Shown: positions 1 through 8,736 of the stretch, piece after piece
Layout: every line of letters starts with the position of its first letter
Numbering within the stretch: the first letter of the stretch is position 1
Assembly (NCBI GenBank): GCA_046341775.1
Contig: JBKDQQ010000045.1
Span: 1 to 64,000 of the forward strand
Source: SXXH01 sp041165735
GTDB taxonomy: Bacteria; Planctomycetota; UBA1135; GCA-002686595
Direction of reading: 5' to 3'
DNA: 64,000 bases
Program-made: the position numbers and the translations under genes
The notes under the pieces: model-generated
Told to the model about the DNA's origin: nothing
Databases searched by the model: none
The model's input: the letters and a program-made list of their open reading frames with translations, nothing else

Positions 1-966
1 GCGCAGGAGCGGCTGTTGTCGTTCGGGCTCGGCGGCGTGCACGACATGGGCCTAGAGCCCCCGCAGGTGGCCGCGTGGCGCGAGCTCGACGCCGCGGGCC
101 GCGTGCAGCTGCGCGTCGTCGGCTACCTGTGGGGGAACGGCGAGTTGGGCGAGGCCGAGCGCGCCGCCGCGCGCGCCGTCGAGGCGCCGGGCGGCAACTT
201 CGCGCTGCGCGGCATGAAGCTCATGGTCGACGGCGCGTTGGGCTCGCGCGGGGCGGCGCTGCTCGAGGACTACCACGACCATCCCGGGCATCGCGGTCTC
301 GTGCTGCTCGACGAGGCTGGACTTCAAGCACGCCTGGAGCGAGCCCTCGAATGGTCGCTGCAGCCCGCCGTGCACGCCATCGGCGACCGCGCCAACCGCA
401 TGGTGCTCGACGCCATCGAGCGCTTGCAGGCGAGGTCGCCGCGGCTCGCCGCGCTGCGCCCGCGCATCGAGCACGCGCAGATCGTCGCGCCGCGCGATTG
501 GCCGCGCTTCGCGACGCTCGGGGTGACGCCCTCGATGCAGCCCACGCACCTGACCTCCGACATGCCCTGGGCCGCCGAGCGTCTCGGCGCGCAGCGGCTG
601 CGCGGCGCCTACGCCTGGCTCGAACTCGCGCCGGACTTGCGCACGCTGGCGTTCGGCAGCGACTTCCCGGTCGAGTCCCCCGATCCGCTCGCCGGCATCG
701 CCAGCGCGCGCACGCGACGCGTGGCGCGCAGCGCGGAGGCCTTCGAGCCGAAGAAGGCGCTCGACGGACGGCAAGCCCTGCTCGCCTTCACGCGCGGCGC
801 GGCGCGCGCGGGATTCGACGAAGGGCGGCACGGACGCCTCGTCAAGGGACTGCGTTGCGACATGACGCTGCTCGACCTGGATCCGGTCGAGTGCGATCCG
901 GCGCTCGTCGCCGAGGGACGGGTGCTCGGGGTGGTGCTCGCCGGTCGCCTGCGCCGCGACGACTAG
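1..966 (+). CDS. Amidohydrolase, YtcJ/TIM-barrel family (5'-truncated by window edge)
   Basis: Metal-dependent hydrolase of the amidohydrolase superfamily. The frame is open from base 1, so the gene starts before the window. What remains (about 321 codons) is the C-terminal half: the SVHD-like 'GGVHDMG' near the start, the barrel histidine in 'AVHAIGDRAN', and the late metal-site stretch 'GSDFPVESPDPLAGI'. These match the YtcJ-like group, whose substrates are mostly unknown (N-substituted formamides or related amides in studied members). It is followed 60 bases later by an OsmC gene on the same strand. The missing N-terminus prevents a check of the first metal-binding HxH and any signal peptide. 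Confidence 0.85.
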   Translation, partial: AQERLLSFGLGGVHDMGLEPPQVAAWRELDAAGRVQLRVVGYLWGNGELGEAERAAARAVEAPGGNFALRGMKLMVDGALGSRGAALLEDYHDHPGHRGLVLLDEAGLQARLERALEWSLQPAVHAIGDRANRMVLDAIERLQARSPRLAALRPRIEHAQIVAPRDWPRFATLGVTPSMQPTHLTSDMPWAAERLGAQRLRGAYAWLELAPDLRTLAFGSDFPVESPDPLAGIASARTRRVARSAEAFEPKKALDGRQALLAFTRGAARAGFDEGRHGRLVKGLRCDMTLLDLDPVECDPALVAEGRVLGVVLAGRLRRDD

Positions 967-1014
967 CCTGCGCGCCCGCGTCCCGGCGCTCGGCTCGTCC
1001 GGCGAGGGCGATGC

Positions 1015-1020
1015 TAGGAT
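1015..1020 (+). promoter_or_regulatory. -10-like hexamer TAGGAT, 6 bases before the OsmC start
   Basis: TAGGAT is followed by six bases and then the ATG at 1027. The spacing would put the transcription start at or next to the start codon, giving a leaderless or near-leaderless mRNA. It belongs to a recurring TANNNT pattern in this window. No convincing -35 is seen. Confidence 0.45.
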
Positions 1021-1026
1021 GCGGCC

Positions 1027-1434
1027 ATGGTCGTGATCGACATCGCCTACCAGGGGCGCCTGCGCTGCAACGCCCGCCACCAGCCGAGCGGCACCGTGCT
1101 CGCGACCGATGCTCCGGTCGACAACCAGGGGCGCGGCGAGTCGTTCTCGCCCACGGACCTCGTGGCGACCGCGCTCGGTTCGTGCATCCTGACGATCATG
1201 GGCATCTTCGCCGAGCGCCATGGCGTCGACCTGTCGCGCGCGCGCGTCTCGGTCGCCAAGCACATGGTCGCCGATCCGCAGCGCCGCATCGCGCGCCTCG
1301 AGGTCGACATCGTCGTGCCGGGCGTCGCCGACCACAAGTTGCGCGCGGCGCTCGAGTCCGCCGCCTCCGGTTGCCCGGTCAAGCGCAGCATCGAGGGCTC
1401 GATCCAGGTGGTCGAGCGCTTCCACTGGTCGTGA
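1027..1434 (+). CDS. OsmC/Ohr family peroxiredoxin-like protein
   Basis: 135-residue protein of the OsmC/Ohr family, which reduces organic hydroperoxides through a reactive cysteine pair in a homodimer. The two family cysteines are visible in 'LGSCILTIM' and 'SGCPVKRSIEG', with the preceding 'FSPTDLVATAL' typical of the YhfA/OsmC branch. Length is normal for the family. The ATG at 1027 was chosen because it follows a -10-like hexamer and gives the full first strand. Its stop codon overlaps the GTG start of the next gene (GTGA), so the two are probably translationally coupled. The physiological substrate cannot be read from the sequence. Confidence 0.9.
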   Translation: MVVIDIAYQGRLRCNARHQPSGTVLATDAPVDNQGRGESFSPTDLVATALGSCILTIMGIFAERHGVDLSRARVSVAKHMVADPQRRIARLEVDIVVPGVADHKLRAALESAASGCPVKRSIEGSIQVVERFHWS

Positions 1435-2222
1435 ACGCACCGCTGGCGTCGTTGCAACGCGCGGCCTGCGCCCATGGCGAGGACCTGCCGCTCGTGCTCG
1501 CGGACGCGAGCCTCGTCGCGCACGCCGGCGAGCTCGTCGTGCTGATCGGCAAGAACGGCTCGGGCAAGAGCACGCTGCTGTCGGCCATGGCGGGATTGCT
1601 GCCGCTGCGCTCGGGCAGCGCCTTGCTCGGGGACCGGGAGGCCGCGGCGCTCTCGAGGAGGGAGCGCGCCCTGCGCGTGGCGATCGTGCCGCAGGACGCG
1701 CCGCCCTTGTTCGACGTGCTTGCGTTCGACTTCGTGCTCGCGGGCCGCTACGCGCGCCTGCCGCGGTGGCGACGCGCGCCCGAGGAGGACCTGCGCGCGG
1801 CGCACGAGGCCATGCAAGCCTGCGGCGCGGGCGACGACGCCTGCAAGCCGCTCTTCGAACTTTCCGGCGGCGCGCGACGGCGCGTGCTGGTCGCGCGCGC
1901 CATCGCGCAAGGCGCGCCGCTCTTGCTGGCCGACGAGCCGACCAACGCGCTCGATCCCGAGCACAAGCTGCAGGTCTTCGACTTGCTCGCGCGACTGGCG
2001 CGTGGCGGGTTGGGCGTGCTCGCCTGCACGCACGAGCTCGACCTCGCCGGGCAGTACGCCGACCGCATCGCCTTGCTCCACGATGGACGCGTGGCCGCGG
2101 AGGGCCGGCCCGCCGAGATCCTGCGCCCCGAGGTCCTCGAGCCGATCTACGGTCCGCGCCTCGGCTACGCCCTCGAGGGTGGCGTTCCGCTCGTCTGGCC
2201 TTCCCGAGCCCTGCCGCGCTAG
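1431..2222 (+). CDS. ABC transporter ATP-binding protein, iron-siderophore/B12 (FecE/BtuD) type
   Basis: 263-residue nucleotide-binding subunit. Walker A 'GKNGSGKST' lies near residues 40-48, the signature 'LSGGARRRVLVARA' near 144, Walker B 'LLLADEPTNALD' just after, and the switch histidine in 'ACTHELD'. Signature and C-terminal layout ('HDGRVAAEGRPAEIL') resemble the FecE/HmuV/BtuD group that energises FecCD-type permeases. It starts with GTG overlapping the OsmC stop. No permease or binding protein gene follows: the next gene is convergent, so the partner must lie elsewhere or upstream of the window. The substrate class is inferred from general family resemblance only. Confidence 0.88.
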   Translation: MNAPLASLQRAACAHGEDLPLVLADASLVAHAGELVVLIGKNGSGKSTLLSAMAGLLPLRSGSALLGDREAAALSRRERALRVAIVPQDAPPLFDVLAFDFVLAGRYARLPRWRRAPEEDLRAAHEAMQACGAGDDACKPLFELSGGARRRVLVARAIAQGAPLLLADEPTNALDPEHKLQVFDLLARLARGGLGVLACTHELDLAGQYADRIALLHDGRVAAEGRPAEILRPEVLEPIYGPRLGYALEGGVPLVWPSRALPR

Positions 2223-2265
2223 TCGAGTCGCGTCAGGCCGTGCGCGCTCGGTGCGCGCGCTCGCG

Positions 2266-2646
2266 TCAGGGGCGCAGGGACAAGACGTGCTCGACCAACG
2301 TGTCGAGCTCCGCTTGCGAGAGCATCTTGTAGGTAGGCATCGCCTGCGTGTAGCCCTTCATCTGGGCGCGCAGTCGCTCGTCGCGGCCGGCGAAGCCGAC
2401 GGGGTCCTTCAAGTACGCCGACAAGGCTTCGCGCGTCCAATGCGCCGCCTTGTCGCGCAAGTCGGGGGCGAGGCGCGTGCCCTCCGCGTTCGCGCCGTGG
2501 CAGGTGGCGCAGCCCTCGTCCTTCCAGAGCTTGGCGATCGGACGCGGCGCGCGCGGCGCCTCGTCGCCGCACGCGGCCAAGGCCAGGAGGGCGCACGGGG
2601 CGAAGAGCATGATGCGCGCGCTGGCGCGGGTGTCGCGGGGGGCCAT
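2266..2646 (-). CDS. Lipoprotein c-type cytochrome
   Basis: 126-residue small mono-haem cytochrome c. A lipoprotein signal with lipobox 'LAAC' puts the acylated cysteine at residue 26; after it come the haem site CATCH (46-50) and the probable axial methionine in 'QAMPTYKML' (about 103). It should sit as a membrane-anchored electron carrier on the outer face of the cytoplasmic membrane or in the periplasm. The ATG at 2646 was chosen because it gives a complete signal peptide and follows a -10-like hexamer by eight bases. It is a single-gene unit convergent with the ABC ATPase gene. Redox partners are not visible nearby. Confidence 0.85.
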   Translation of the reverse strand: MAPRDTRASARIMLFAPCALLALAACGDEAPRAPRPIAKLWKDEGCATCHGANAEGTRLAPDLRDKAAHWTREALSAYLKDPVGFAGRDERLRAQMKGYTQAMPTYKMLSQAELDTLVEHVLSLRP

Positions 2647-2654
2647 GGGGCTCG

Positions 2655-2660
2655 ATGCTA
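2655..2660 (-). promoter_or_regulatory. -10-like hexamer TAGCAT, 8 bases before the cytochrome c start
   Basis: On the minus strand TAGCAT lies eight bases upstream of the ATG at 2646, consistent with a near-leaderless mRNA. Confidence 0.4.
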
Positions 2661-2795
2661 GCGCTTCGTCCGCGGCGCGCGTCATGCGAGTCGCGCGCGT
2701 CGCGCGCGTCGCGGCGGGCCGGAATGGCGAAGGGCCGCCGGCAGGCGACCCTTCTCCGTGTCGCGCGACAGGCCGCGCGCCAGGCGTGCCGGCCG

Positions 2796-4313
2796 TCAGT
2801 CGGCCTTGACGATCGGCACCTGCAGCGCCACGACGTCGCGGCGGCCGTCGAGGGTGTAGCCCCAGTTCGACTCGCGCACGCGCTTGACGTTGCGCGCCTT
2901 GCGCCTGCGGATCTCGAGCAGGTCGCCGATCAATTCGGGGTGGCGCACCATCGCCCACAGGCGCTCGAGCTTGCGCTTGATCTTGGGCATGACGCCCTTC
3001 GTGGCGCGCGCGTGGGCCTTCAGCAGGCGCTCGCGCTCGGCGTGCAGCTCGGCGTGCGTGAAGTGCGGGTGCTTGAAGCTCTCGGTGGAGTGCCAGTAGT
3101 GGAACTCCATCTCGGCCACGTCCTTGAGGAGGTACGGCTTGAGCTGCTCGTAGACCTCGGTGCCCGGGATCGGCTGCAGCACGGACACGCACACCGCGTC
3201 GACGCGCGTCTTGGCGATCAGTTGCTCGGTCAGCCGGTGGTCCTCGACGGTGTCCTCGGGGAACCCGTAGAGGATGAAGAACTTGAAGTACATGCCGAGC
3301 TCGCGGTTGAGCTTGGCGCCCGCCAGCACCTTCTCGGGGGTGACGCCCTTCTTCATCGTCACCAGCATGCGCGGCGAACCGGACTCGAGTCCGTAGTAGA
3401 TCTTGATGCAGCCGGCCTTGCGCATCCAGCGCAGCATCTCGAAGTCCATCGTGTCGACCCGCGATTCGCAGATCCACTCGAAGAACAGGTCGCGCTTGAT
3501 GATCTCCTGGCAGATCGCGATCACGCGCTTGCGCTGGATCGTGAACAGGTCGTCGAACAGGATCATCTGCGGCGGGTTGTACGCCTTGAGCAGGTGCTCC
3601 ATCATGTCGACCGTCTTCTCGGCGGACATGGCGCGGTATTGCCGCGGCGTCATCTCCGCGTCGCAGAAGGTGCAGGCGTAAGGGCAGCCGCGCGAGGTGA
3701 TCAGGGTCACGCCCGGGTTCACCATCAGCTTCATGAAGCGCGGGATGTCCCACAGGTGCCACGCCGGCCACGGCACCTCGTCCATCTTCTTGACGAGCGC
3801 GCGGCGCGGAGTCGCGACCTGCTCGCCGTCCTTCATGAAGGTGATGCCCTGGATCGAGTCCCACGACGCGCGGTCGTGCAGCTTCTCGACGATCTCGGGG
3901 AGCGTCAGGTCGCCTTCGCCCTGCACGCAGATGTCCGCGGCGCCGGCGTTGAGGAAGAACTCGGGGTTGGTCGTCGGGTGGGGGCCGCCCATGACCACCG
4001 GCTTGGAGTACTCCTCGCGGGCGATCTTGCCGAGCTCGCGCGCGCGGCGCGCGTTGGGCGTGAGGGCCGAGATGCCGACGAGGTCGGACCACTGCATGGC
4101 CTCGCGCAGGGTTTCGATCTCTTCGATCGAGTCGTCGAGCAGGCGCACCTCGTGGCCGCGCTGCTCGAGTCCGGCTCCGAGGATGCTGATGCCGAGCGGC
4201 GGATAGATCTCGTCGCGCGCCAACTCGCCCTTGGTCACGGATTCGTCGGCGAAGACCTCGGCGGCCCGTTGGCGGATGGCCTGCGACTTGGCGTAGATGA
4301 GGACGACCTTCAT
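2796..4313 (-). CDS. B12-binding domain radical SAM protein
   Basis: 505-residue class B radical SAM enzyme (cobalamin-binding domain followed by a radical SAM barrel). The N-terminal Rossmann-like part (about 1-150) has 'PPLGISILGAGLEQRGHEV'. The 4Fe-4S motif CX3CX2C is 'CPYACTFC' at residues 210-217, followed by 'LFDDLFT' and 'YYGLESGSP', typical of the BchE/HpnP-like group. The long basic C-terminal tail suggests a membrane- or lipid-associated substrate, but this is inference. ATG 4313 starts exactly at the B12-domain strand 'MKVVLIYAK'; an upstream in-frame start would add 42 residues without homology character. It is divergent from the xseB-ispA-dxs-nadK operon, which might hint at isoprenoid or hopanoid substrates, but nothing else supports that. 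Confidence 0.88.
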   Translation of the reverse strand: MKVVLIYAKSQAIRQRAAEVFADESVTKGELARDEIYPPLGISILGAGLEQRGHEVRLLDDSIEEIETLREAMQWSDLVGISALTPNARRARELGKIAREEYSKPVVMGGPHPTTNPEFFLNAGAADICVQGEGDLTLPEIVEKLHDRASWDSIQGITFMKDGEQVATPRRALVKKMDEVPWPAWHLWDIPRFMKLMVNPGVTLITSRGCPYACTFCDAEMTPRQYRAMSAEKTVDMMEHLLKAYNPPQMILFDDLFTIQRKRVIAICQEIIKRDLFFEWICESRVDTMDFEMLRWMRKAGCIKIYYGLESGSPRMLVTMKKGVTPEKVLAGAKLNRELGMYFKFFILYGFPEDTVEDHRLTEQLIAKTRVDAVCVSVLQPIPGTEVYEQLKPYLLKDVAEMEFHYWHSTESFKHPHFTHAELHAERERLLKAHARATKGVMPKIKRKLERLWAMVRHPELIGDLLEIRRRKARNVKRVRESNWGYTLDGRRDVVALQVPIVKAD

Positions 4314-4611
4314 GGTGCGTGATCGGGATGCGGCTCCGGCGGGAGGGGCCTCCTGGTCCATCTCCCGCGAACTGGAGATTAGGCCGGAGGAGTGTGTGCC
4401 TGCAGTATCGGAGCATAGCCGCATCGGCCCACAGCGCAATCCGCCTAGAGGCTTGTCCGCGCGGTATTTCCGCGCGAAACATGAAGATTCTTCGAGGGAA
4501 TCCCCTGCGGATGGCTGGGTCTGGGATGCGACTTCCTGCTCCCGCGCCCTTCCAGGCCCCGGTTTGGGCAGGCGCTACGCCCGAGCCGCGGCGGGTCGTA
4601 CAGTAGCTGCC
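4314..4611. promoter_or_regulatory. Divergent promoter region between radical SAM gene and isoprenoid operon
   Basis: A 298-base non-coding stretch, less GC-rich than its surroundings, between two divergent genes; it must hold both promoters. It contains a perfect 7-bp hairpin at 4458-4476 (CGCGCGG, loop TATTT, CCGCGCG). A -10-like TACAGT lies just before xseB. No small gene is supported here. Confidence 0.5.
4599..4604 (+). promoter_or_regulatory. -10-like hexamer TACAGT, 7 bases before the xseB start
   Basis: TACAGT ends seven bases upstream of ATG 4612 and fits the TANNNT pattern seen before other first genes. It would start the xseB-ispA-dxs-nadK transcript essentially at the start codon. 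Confidence 0.45.
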
Positions 4612-4890
4612 ATGAAGAAGGCCAGCGGTCCGTCCCCCGAGGCGGCGAGCTCCCCTGCGAGCCCCAACACGAGCTTCGACGAGCGTTTGCAGCGGCTCGA
4701 GGCCTTGGTGACGGAACTGGAGGCCGGCGGGGGAGGGCTGGAAGCCGCGCTGCAGCGCTACGCCGAGGGCGTGCGACTCCTGAAGGAATGCCGCGAGTCG
4801 CTGGCCGCGCACAAGAAGACCGTCGAGGAACTGACCGCCGAAGGCCTGCGTCCCGCCCCCGAGTGGGAGGGCGGAGCCGGTCAGCGATGA
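4612..4890 (+). CDS. xseB: Exodeoxyribonuclease VII small subunit
   Basis: 92-residue small subunit of exonuclease VII, the single-strand DNA nuclease in which several XseB coiled-coil chains bind one XseA. The conserved core is clear: 'SFDERLQRLEALVTELE' followed by 'GGLEAALQRYAEGVRLLKECRESLAAHKK'-type helices. An N-terminal Ser/Pro-rich tail of about 25 residues precedes it. ATG 4612 is preceded by a -10-like hexamer. The stop overlaps the start of ispA (ATGA), the usual arrangement of xseB-ispA-dxs in many bacteria. xseA is not in the window. Confidence 0.9.
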   Translation: MKKASGPSPEAASSPASPNTSFDERLQRLEALVTELEAGGGGLEAALQRYAEGVRLLKECRESLAAHKKTVEELTAEGLRPAPEWEGGAGQR

Positions 4891-5789
4891 CCAAGGCGGC
4901 CAAGCAGGCCGAGCGGCGGGCGGCCGTCGAGGCGCGATTGGAGGATTCGCGGCAGTGGGCGGAGGGCGTGCTCGAACGCCTGCTGCCTCCCGCGGAAGGC
5001 TCGTTCGCCACGCTGCACGCGGCCATGCGCTATGCCGCGCTCGGCGGCGGCAAGCGCGTGCGCGCCGCGCTCGTGCGCGAGTGCTGCCGGCGCTTCGGCG
5101 GCCAGGACGACGACGCGGCGCCCTTCGCCGCGGCCATCGAGTGCGTGCACGCCTACAGCCTCGTGCACGACGACCTGCCTTGCATGGACGACGACGATCT
5201 GCGGCGCGGGCGGCCCACGGTCCACAAGGCGTGGAACGAGGCGGTCGCGGTGCTCGCGGGAGACGGCTTGCTGACGCACGCCTTCCTGCTGTTGTCGCGC
5301 GTGCGACCGGTCGGCGCCGAGGCGGTGCTGGTGCTCGCCGACGCCGCCGGTTCGCGCGGCATGGTCGGCGGGCAGGCCCTCGACCTCGCGTCGAACTCCA
5401 AGGCCGCGCGCGCGCAAGTCGAGCTCATCCATCGCACCAAGACCGCCGCCTTGATCGGCGCCGCCTGCGAACTCGGCGCCCTCGCCGGATGCGCGCGGCC
5501 CATGGAGCGCGCCCACGCGCGCGACTACGGGACGGAGCTGGGCTTGCTGTTCCAGGCGATCGACGATGTCCTCGACTGCACCGCGGACGCGGCGACCTTG
5601 GGCAAGACCCCGGGGAAGGACGCCGATCTGGACAAGGCGACCCTGGTGGCGGCCCTCGGCCTGGATGGGGCGCGCCAAGTGGCCGCGCTGCACGCCAAGC
5701 ACGCGCGCGACCTGGCCCTCGCGCTGGGCGCGGCCGAGGGGGACCTGCTGCACGATCTGCCCGAGACCCTGCTGGGTCGCAGGGCCTGA
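4887..5789 (+). CDS. ispA: Farnesyl/geranyl diphosphate synthase (polyprenyl synthetase)
   Basis: 300-residue short-chain trans-isoprenyl diphosphate synthase, condensing IPP with allylic diphosphates to make GPP/FPP. The first Asp-rich motif is in 'LVHDDLPCMDDDDLRRG' (about 93-108), the second in 'QAIDDVLD'; 'GGGKRVR' near 53-59 binds IPP. Length is typical for IspA. The start codon overlaps the xseB stop. It lies directly before dxs in the operon, so precursor supply and chain elongation are made from one transcript. Chain-length specificity cannot be fixed from sequence alone, hence FPP or GGPP. Confidence 0.92.
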   Translation: MTKAAKQAERRAAVEARLEDSRQWAEGVLERLLPPAEGSFATLHAAMRYAALGGGKRVRAALVRECCRRFGGQDDDAAPFAAAIECVHAYSLVHDDLPCMDDDDLRRGRPTVHKAWNEAVAVLAGDGLLTHAFLLLSRVRPVGAEAVLVLADAAGSRGMVGGQALDLASNSKAARAQVELIHRTKTAALIGAACELGALAGCARPMERAHARDYGTELGLLFQAIDDVLDCTADAATLGKTPGKDADLDKATLVAALGLDGARQVAALHAKHARDLALALGAAEGDLLHDLPETLLGRRA

Positions 5790-5839
5790 GCAGGCTTGCC
5801 CGACGGGCGTTCGCGATCCAAACTAGGCGGTCAAGCAAC

Positions 5840-7780
5840 ATGGACACGAACCCGCGCCTGGCCTTGCTCGAGTCGATCTCCACGCCGGCGCAGCTCAAGG
5901 CGTTGCCGGCGGAGTCGCTGTCGGCCTTGTGCGAGGAGGCGCGCCAGTTCCTGCTGGCGAGCGTGCAGCAGACCGGCGGGCACCTCGGCTCCAACCTGGG
6001 CGTGGTCGAGTTGTCGGTGGCGCTGCACCGCGTGTTCGACTTCCAGAGCGACCGCCTGGTGTTCGACGTGTCGCACCAGTGCTACGTGCACAAGCTCCTG
6101 ACCGGCCGGCGCGAGGGCTTCGACAAGCTGCGCCAGACCGGCGGCATGTGCGGCTTCACGAATCCGCACGAGAGCGACTTCGACCTGTTCCACACCGGCC
6201 ACGCGGGCACGTCCATCTCGCTCGGCCTGGGGCTCGCCATGGCCGCGCGCCACGAGCCGCGGCGTCCCCACGTCGTCGCCGTCGTCGGCGACGCGGCGCT
6301 CGGCGCGGGCGTCGCCTTCGAAGCCTTGAACCACGCGGCCGCTTCGGGCGAGAGCATGATCGTGGTGCTGAACGACAACGAGTGGTCGATCAGCAAGTCG
6401 GTCGGCGCGCTGGCGCGCTACCTCTCGAAGATCCGCTCCAACCGCATCGTCCAGCGCGCGCACCACGAGGTCGCCAACCTCATCCAGGCCATTCCCGTCA
6501 TCGGCCCGAAGGTCGACAAGACCCTCGACCAGCTCGGCGAGGTCGTGCGCCACGCGGTGGTCCCCGGCCATGTGTTCGAGGAGCTGGGCGTGACCTACGT
6601 CGGCCCGCTGGACGGACACGACGTGCACCTGATCGTCGAGCACCTCGAGCGCGCCAAGGGGCTGCAGGGCGTCGTGCTGCTGCACCTCCTGACGGAGAAG
6701 GGCAAGGGCCACCCCAAGGCGCCCACGCACCCCGAACGCGTGCACGGGGTGAAGGGCGCGCCCAAGGCCGCCGGCGCGACCGAGCCCAAGGTCGAGCCGC
6801 GCGCCGAAGCCAAGCCCGCCGGGCCCGCCTACACCAAGTGCTTCAGCGACGCGCTGATCAAGCTCGCCGAGCGCGACCTGCGCGTGCATGCCATCACCGC
6901 GGCCATGCCTTCGGGCACGGGCCTCGACGCGTTCCAGGCGCGGCTGCCCGCGCGCTTCCACGACACGGGCATCACCGAACAACACGCCGTGGGCATGGCG
7001 GCGGGCATGGCGAAGGGCGGGCTGCGCCCGGTGGCGGCGATCTACTCGACCTTCCTGCAGCGCGGCTACGACCAGGTCTTCCAGGAAGTGTCGTTGCAGG
7101 ACCTGCCGGTGGTGCTGGCGCTCGATCGCGCCGGCCTCGTGGGCGGCGACGGCCCCACGCACAACGGCGTGTTCGACATCGCGTACCTGCGCACCCTGCC
7201 GCACATGGTGCTGGCCGCGCCGCGCGACGCCACCGACATGGAGCGCATGCTCGAACTCGGCCTGCGCCACGACGGGCCGTTCGCGCTGCGCTTCCCGCGC
7301 GACGAAGCGCCCGCCGTGGAGCGCATCCACAAGAGCGAGCGGCGCGAGATGGCGCCGGGCAAGGCCGAGACGCTCGTGGAGGGCGACGAGGTCGTCGTGT
7401 GGGCCTTCGGCGCGCTGGTCAACCAGGCCTTGGAGGCGGCCGAGCGCCTCGAGCGCCAGGGCGTGCGCATCGGCGTGGTCGACGCGCGCTTCGCCAAGCC
7501 GCTCGACCTCGAGCTGCTGGCGCGCCACGCCACGACGCGCCGCGCCATCGTCACGCTCGAGGAGCACCAGCGCGCCGGCGGCTTCGGCTCGGCCGTGCTG
7601 GAGGCGATCAACGCCATCCCCGGCGTGGTGGCGCGCGTGAAGTGCCTGGCGATCCCCGACCGCTACATCGACCACAAGACCAGCCGGGCCGAGCAGCTGG
7701 CCGAGTGCGGCCTCGACGCGACGGGCGTCGAGCGCGCCGTGCTCCAGTTGCTGGAGCGGGCGCGCAGCGAGCGCGCCTGA
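5840..7780 (+). CDS. dxs: 1-deoxy-D-xylulose-5-phosphate synthase
   Basis: 646-residue thiamine-diphosphate transketolase-like enzyme: pyruvate + glyceraldehyde 3-phosphate to DXP, the first step of the MEP isoprenoid pathway. The TPP/Mg motif GD...N is seen as 'VVGDAALGAGVAFEAL' to 'LNDNEWSIS'; the pyrimidine-domain glutamate lies in 'GITEQHAVGMAAGMA'. The order of TPP-binding, pyrimidine and C-terminal domains and the length are as usual. ATG 5840 follows ispA by 50 bases. A lysine/proline/alanine-rich linker at about residues 300-330 is somewhat longer than common. Downstream nadK starts five bases after the stop. Confidence 0.95.
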   Translation: MDTNPRLALLESISTPAQLKALPAESLSALCEEARQFLLASVQQTGGHLGSNLGVVELSVALHRVFDFQSDRLVFDVSHQCYVHKLLTGRREGFDKLRQTGGMCGFTNPHESDFDLFHTGHAGTSISLGLGLAMAARHEPRRPHVVAVVGDAALGAGVAFEALNHAAASGESMIVVLNDNEWSISKSVGALARYLSKIRSNRIVQRAHHEVANLIQAIPVIGPKVDKTLDQLGEVVRHAVVPGHVFEELGVTYVGPLDGHDVHLIVEHLERAKGLQGVVLLHLLTEKGKGHPKAPTHPERVHGVKGAPKAAGATEPKVEPRAEAKPAGPAYTKCFSDALIKLAERDLRVHAITAAMPSGTGLDAFQARLPARFHDTGITEQHAVGMAAGMAKGGLRPVAAIYSTFLQRGYDQVFQEVSLQDLPVVLALDRAGLVGGDGPTHNGVFDIAYLRTLPHMVLAAPRDATDMERMLELGLRHDGPFALRFPRDEAPAVERIHKSERREMAPGKAETLVEGDEVVVWAFGALVNQALEAAERLERQGVRIGVVDARFAKPLDLELLARHATTRRAIVTLEEHQRAGGFGSAVLEAINAIPGVVARVKCLAIPDRYIDHKTSRAEQLAECGLDATGVERAVLQLLERARSERA

Positions 7781-7785
7781 ACGCC

Positions 7786-8736
7786 ATGGCGCGCGCCAAG
7801 CCCGACGACCCCGCGCGTCCCGCGCGCCCGCGGCGCGTGGCGATCCTCGCCGACGCGGAGAAGCCCGGCGTCGTCGAGCTGGCGCGCGAACTGCAGGCGT
7901 GGTTCGCCGCCGAGCGCGTGGCGGCTCGGCTGCTGCTCGAACCACGCGCATGGGAGGCGGGCCGGGCCCCGGCGTGCGACCTCGTCGTCGTGCTCGGGGG
8001 CGACGGCGCGATCCTCTCGGCCGTGCGCGCCTACGAGACGAAGCCCCCGCCCACCATCGGCATCAACTTCGGCCGCGTGGGCTTCCTCGCCTCGGTCGAG
8101 GCCACGCACTGGCGCGCGGCGCTGGAGGACGTGCTCGCCGGACGCGCGCGCGTGGAACCGCGCATGCGGCTCCTGGTCGAGTACCGCGATGCGCGCGGCC
8201 AGACGAGGCGCGCCACGGCGCTCAACGACGCGGTGCTGACGCGCGGCGCCTTCCAGGGCATGCTCGAGATGGCCCTCAAGGTCGGCAACGACTGGGTCAC
8301 GAACTACCGGGCCGACGGCCTCGTCGTGTCGACGCCCTCCGGTTCCACGGCGTACTCCTTGGCGGCCGGCGGTCCGATCCTGGCGCCGGCGCTGCAGGCG
8401 CTGGTCGTGACGCCCATCTCGCCGCAGGCCTTGTCGCATCGCCCCATCGTGCTCGATGCGGCGGCGCGTCTGCGCCTCGAGATCACCAAGGCCGGTGGAC
8501 TGACCACCTTGGTGGTCGACGGCCAAGGCTTCCATCCGCTGCAGGAGGGCGACGCGGTCGTCATGCGCGCCCACGCCAAGGCCTATCCGTTGCTGTCGCC
8601 ACGCTCGTTCGACCCGTTCCGACGCCTGCGCGAACGCCTCGGTTGGCGCGGTTCGGTGGAGCCGGACGTGTTCCCCGGCAGGACGCGCGGACGCAAGCCG
8701 AGCGGCCGCGACAGCGGTCGCAACGGAGTGCTCTGA
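7786..8736 (+). CDS. nadK: NAD kinase
   Basis: 316-residue ATP-NAD kinase making NADP. The hallmark 'LGGDGAILSA' and the second motif 'NDAVLTRG' are present, with 'STPSGSTAYSLAAGGP' in the substrate domain. The C-terminal ~45 residues are Arg/Gly-rich and probably disordered. It starts five bases after dxs and closes the isoprenoid operon; NADPH supply for the MEP pathway is a plausible reason for the linkage (inference). The following 160 bases to the convergent lolD gene contain a GC-only hairpin (GCGCGC-ACC-GCGCGC) but no clear terminator tail. Confidence 0.93.
   Translation: MARAKPDDPARPARPRRVAILADAEKPGVVELARELQAWFAAERVAARLLLEPRAWEAGRAPACDLVVVLGGDGAILSAVRAYETKPPPTIGINFGRVGFLASVEATHWRAALEDVLAGRARVEPRMRLLVEYRDARGQTRRATALNDAVLTRGAFQGMLEMALKVGNDWVTNYRADGLVVSTPSGSTAYSLAAGGPILAPALQALVVTPISPQALSHRPIVLDAAARLRLEITKAGGLTTLVVDGQGFHPLQEGDAVVMRAHAKAYPLLSPRSFDPFRRLRERLGWRGSVEPDVFPGRTRGRKPSGRDSGRNGVL

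Noticed and set aside
52..1440. Long open frame on the minus strand opposite the amidohydrolase and OsmC genes
   Set aside because: Its translation is Arg/His/Ala/Asp-rich without motifs, while the plus strand encodes two recognisable proteins. It is a shadow caused by high GC.
2655..4322. 555-codon open frame on the plus strand opposite the radical SAM gene
   Set aside because: Leu/Val/His/Arg-rich antisense composition with no domain; the minus strand gene is certain.
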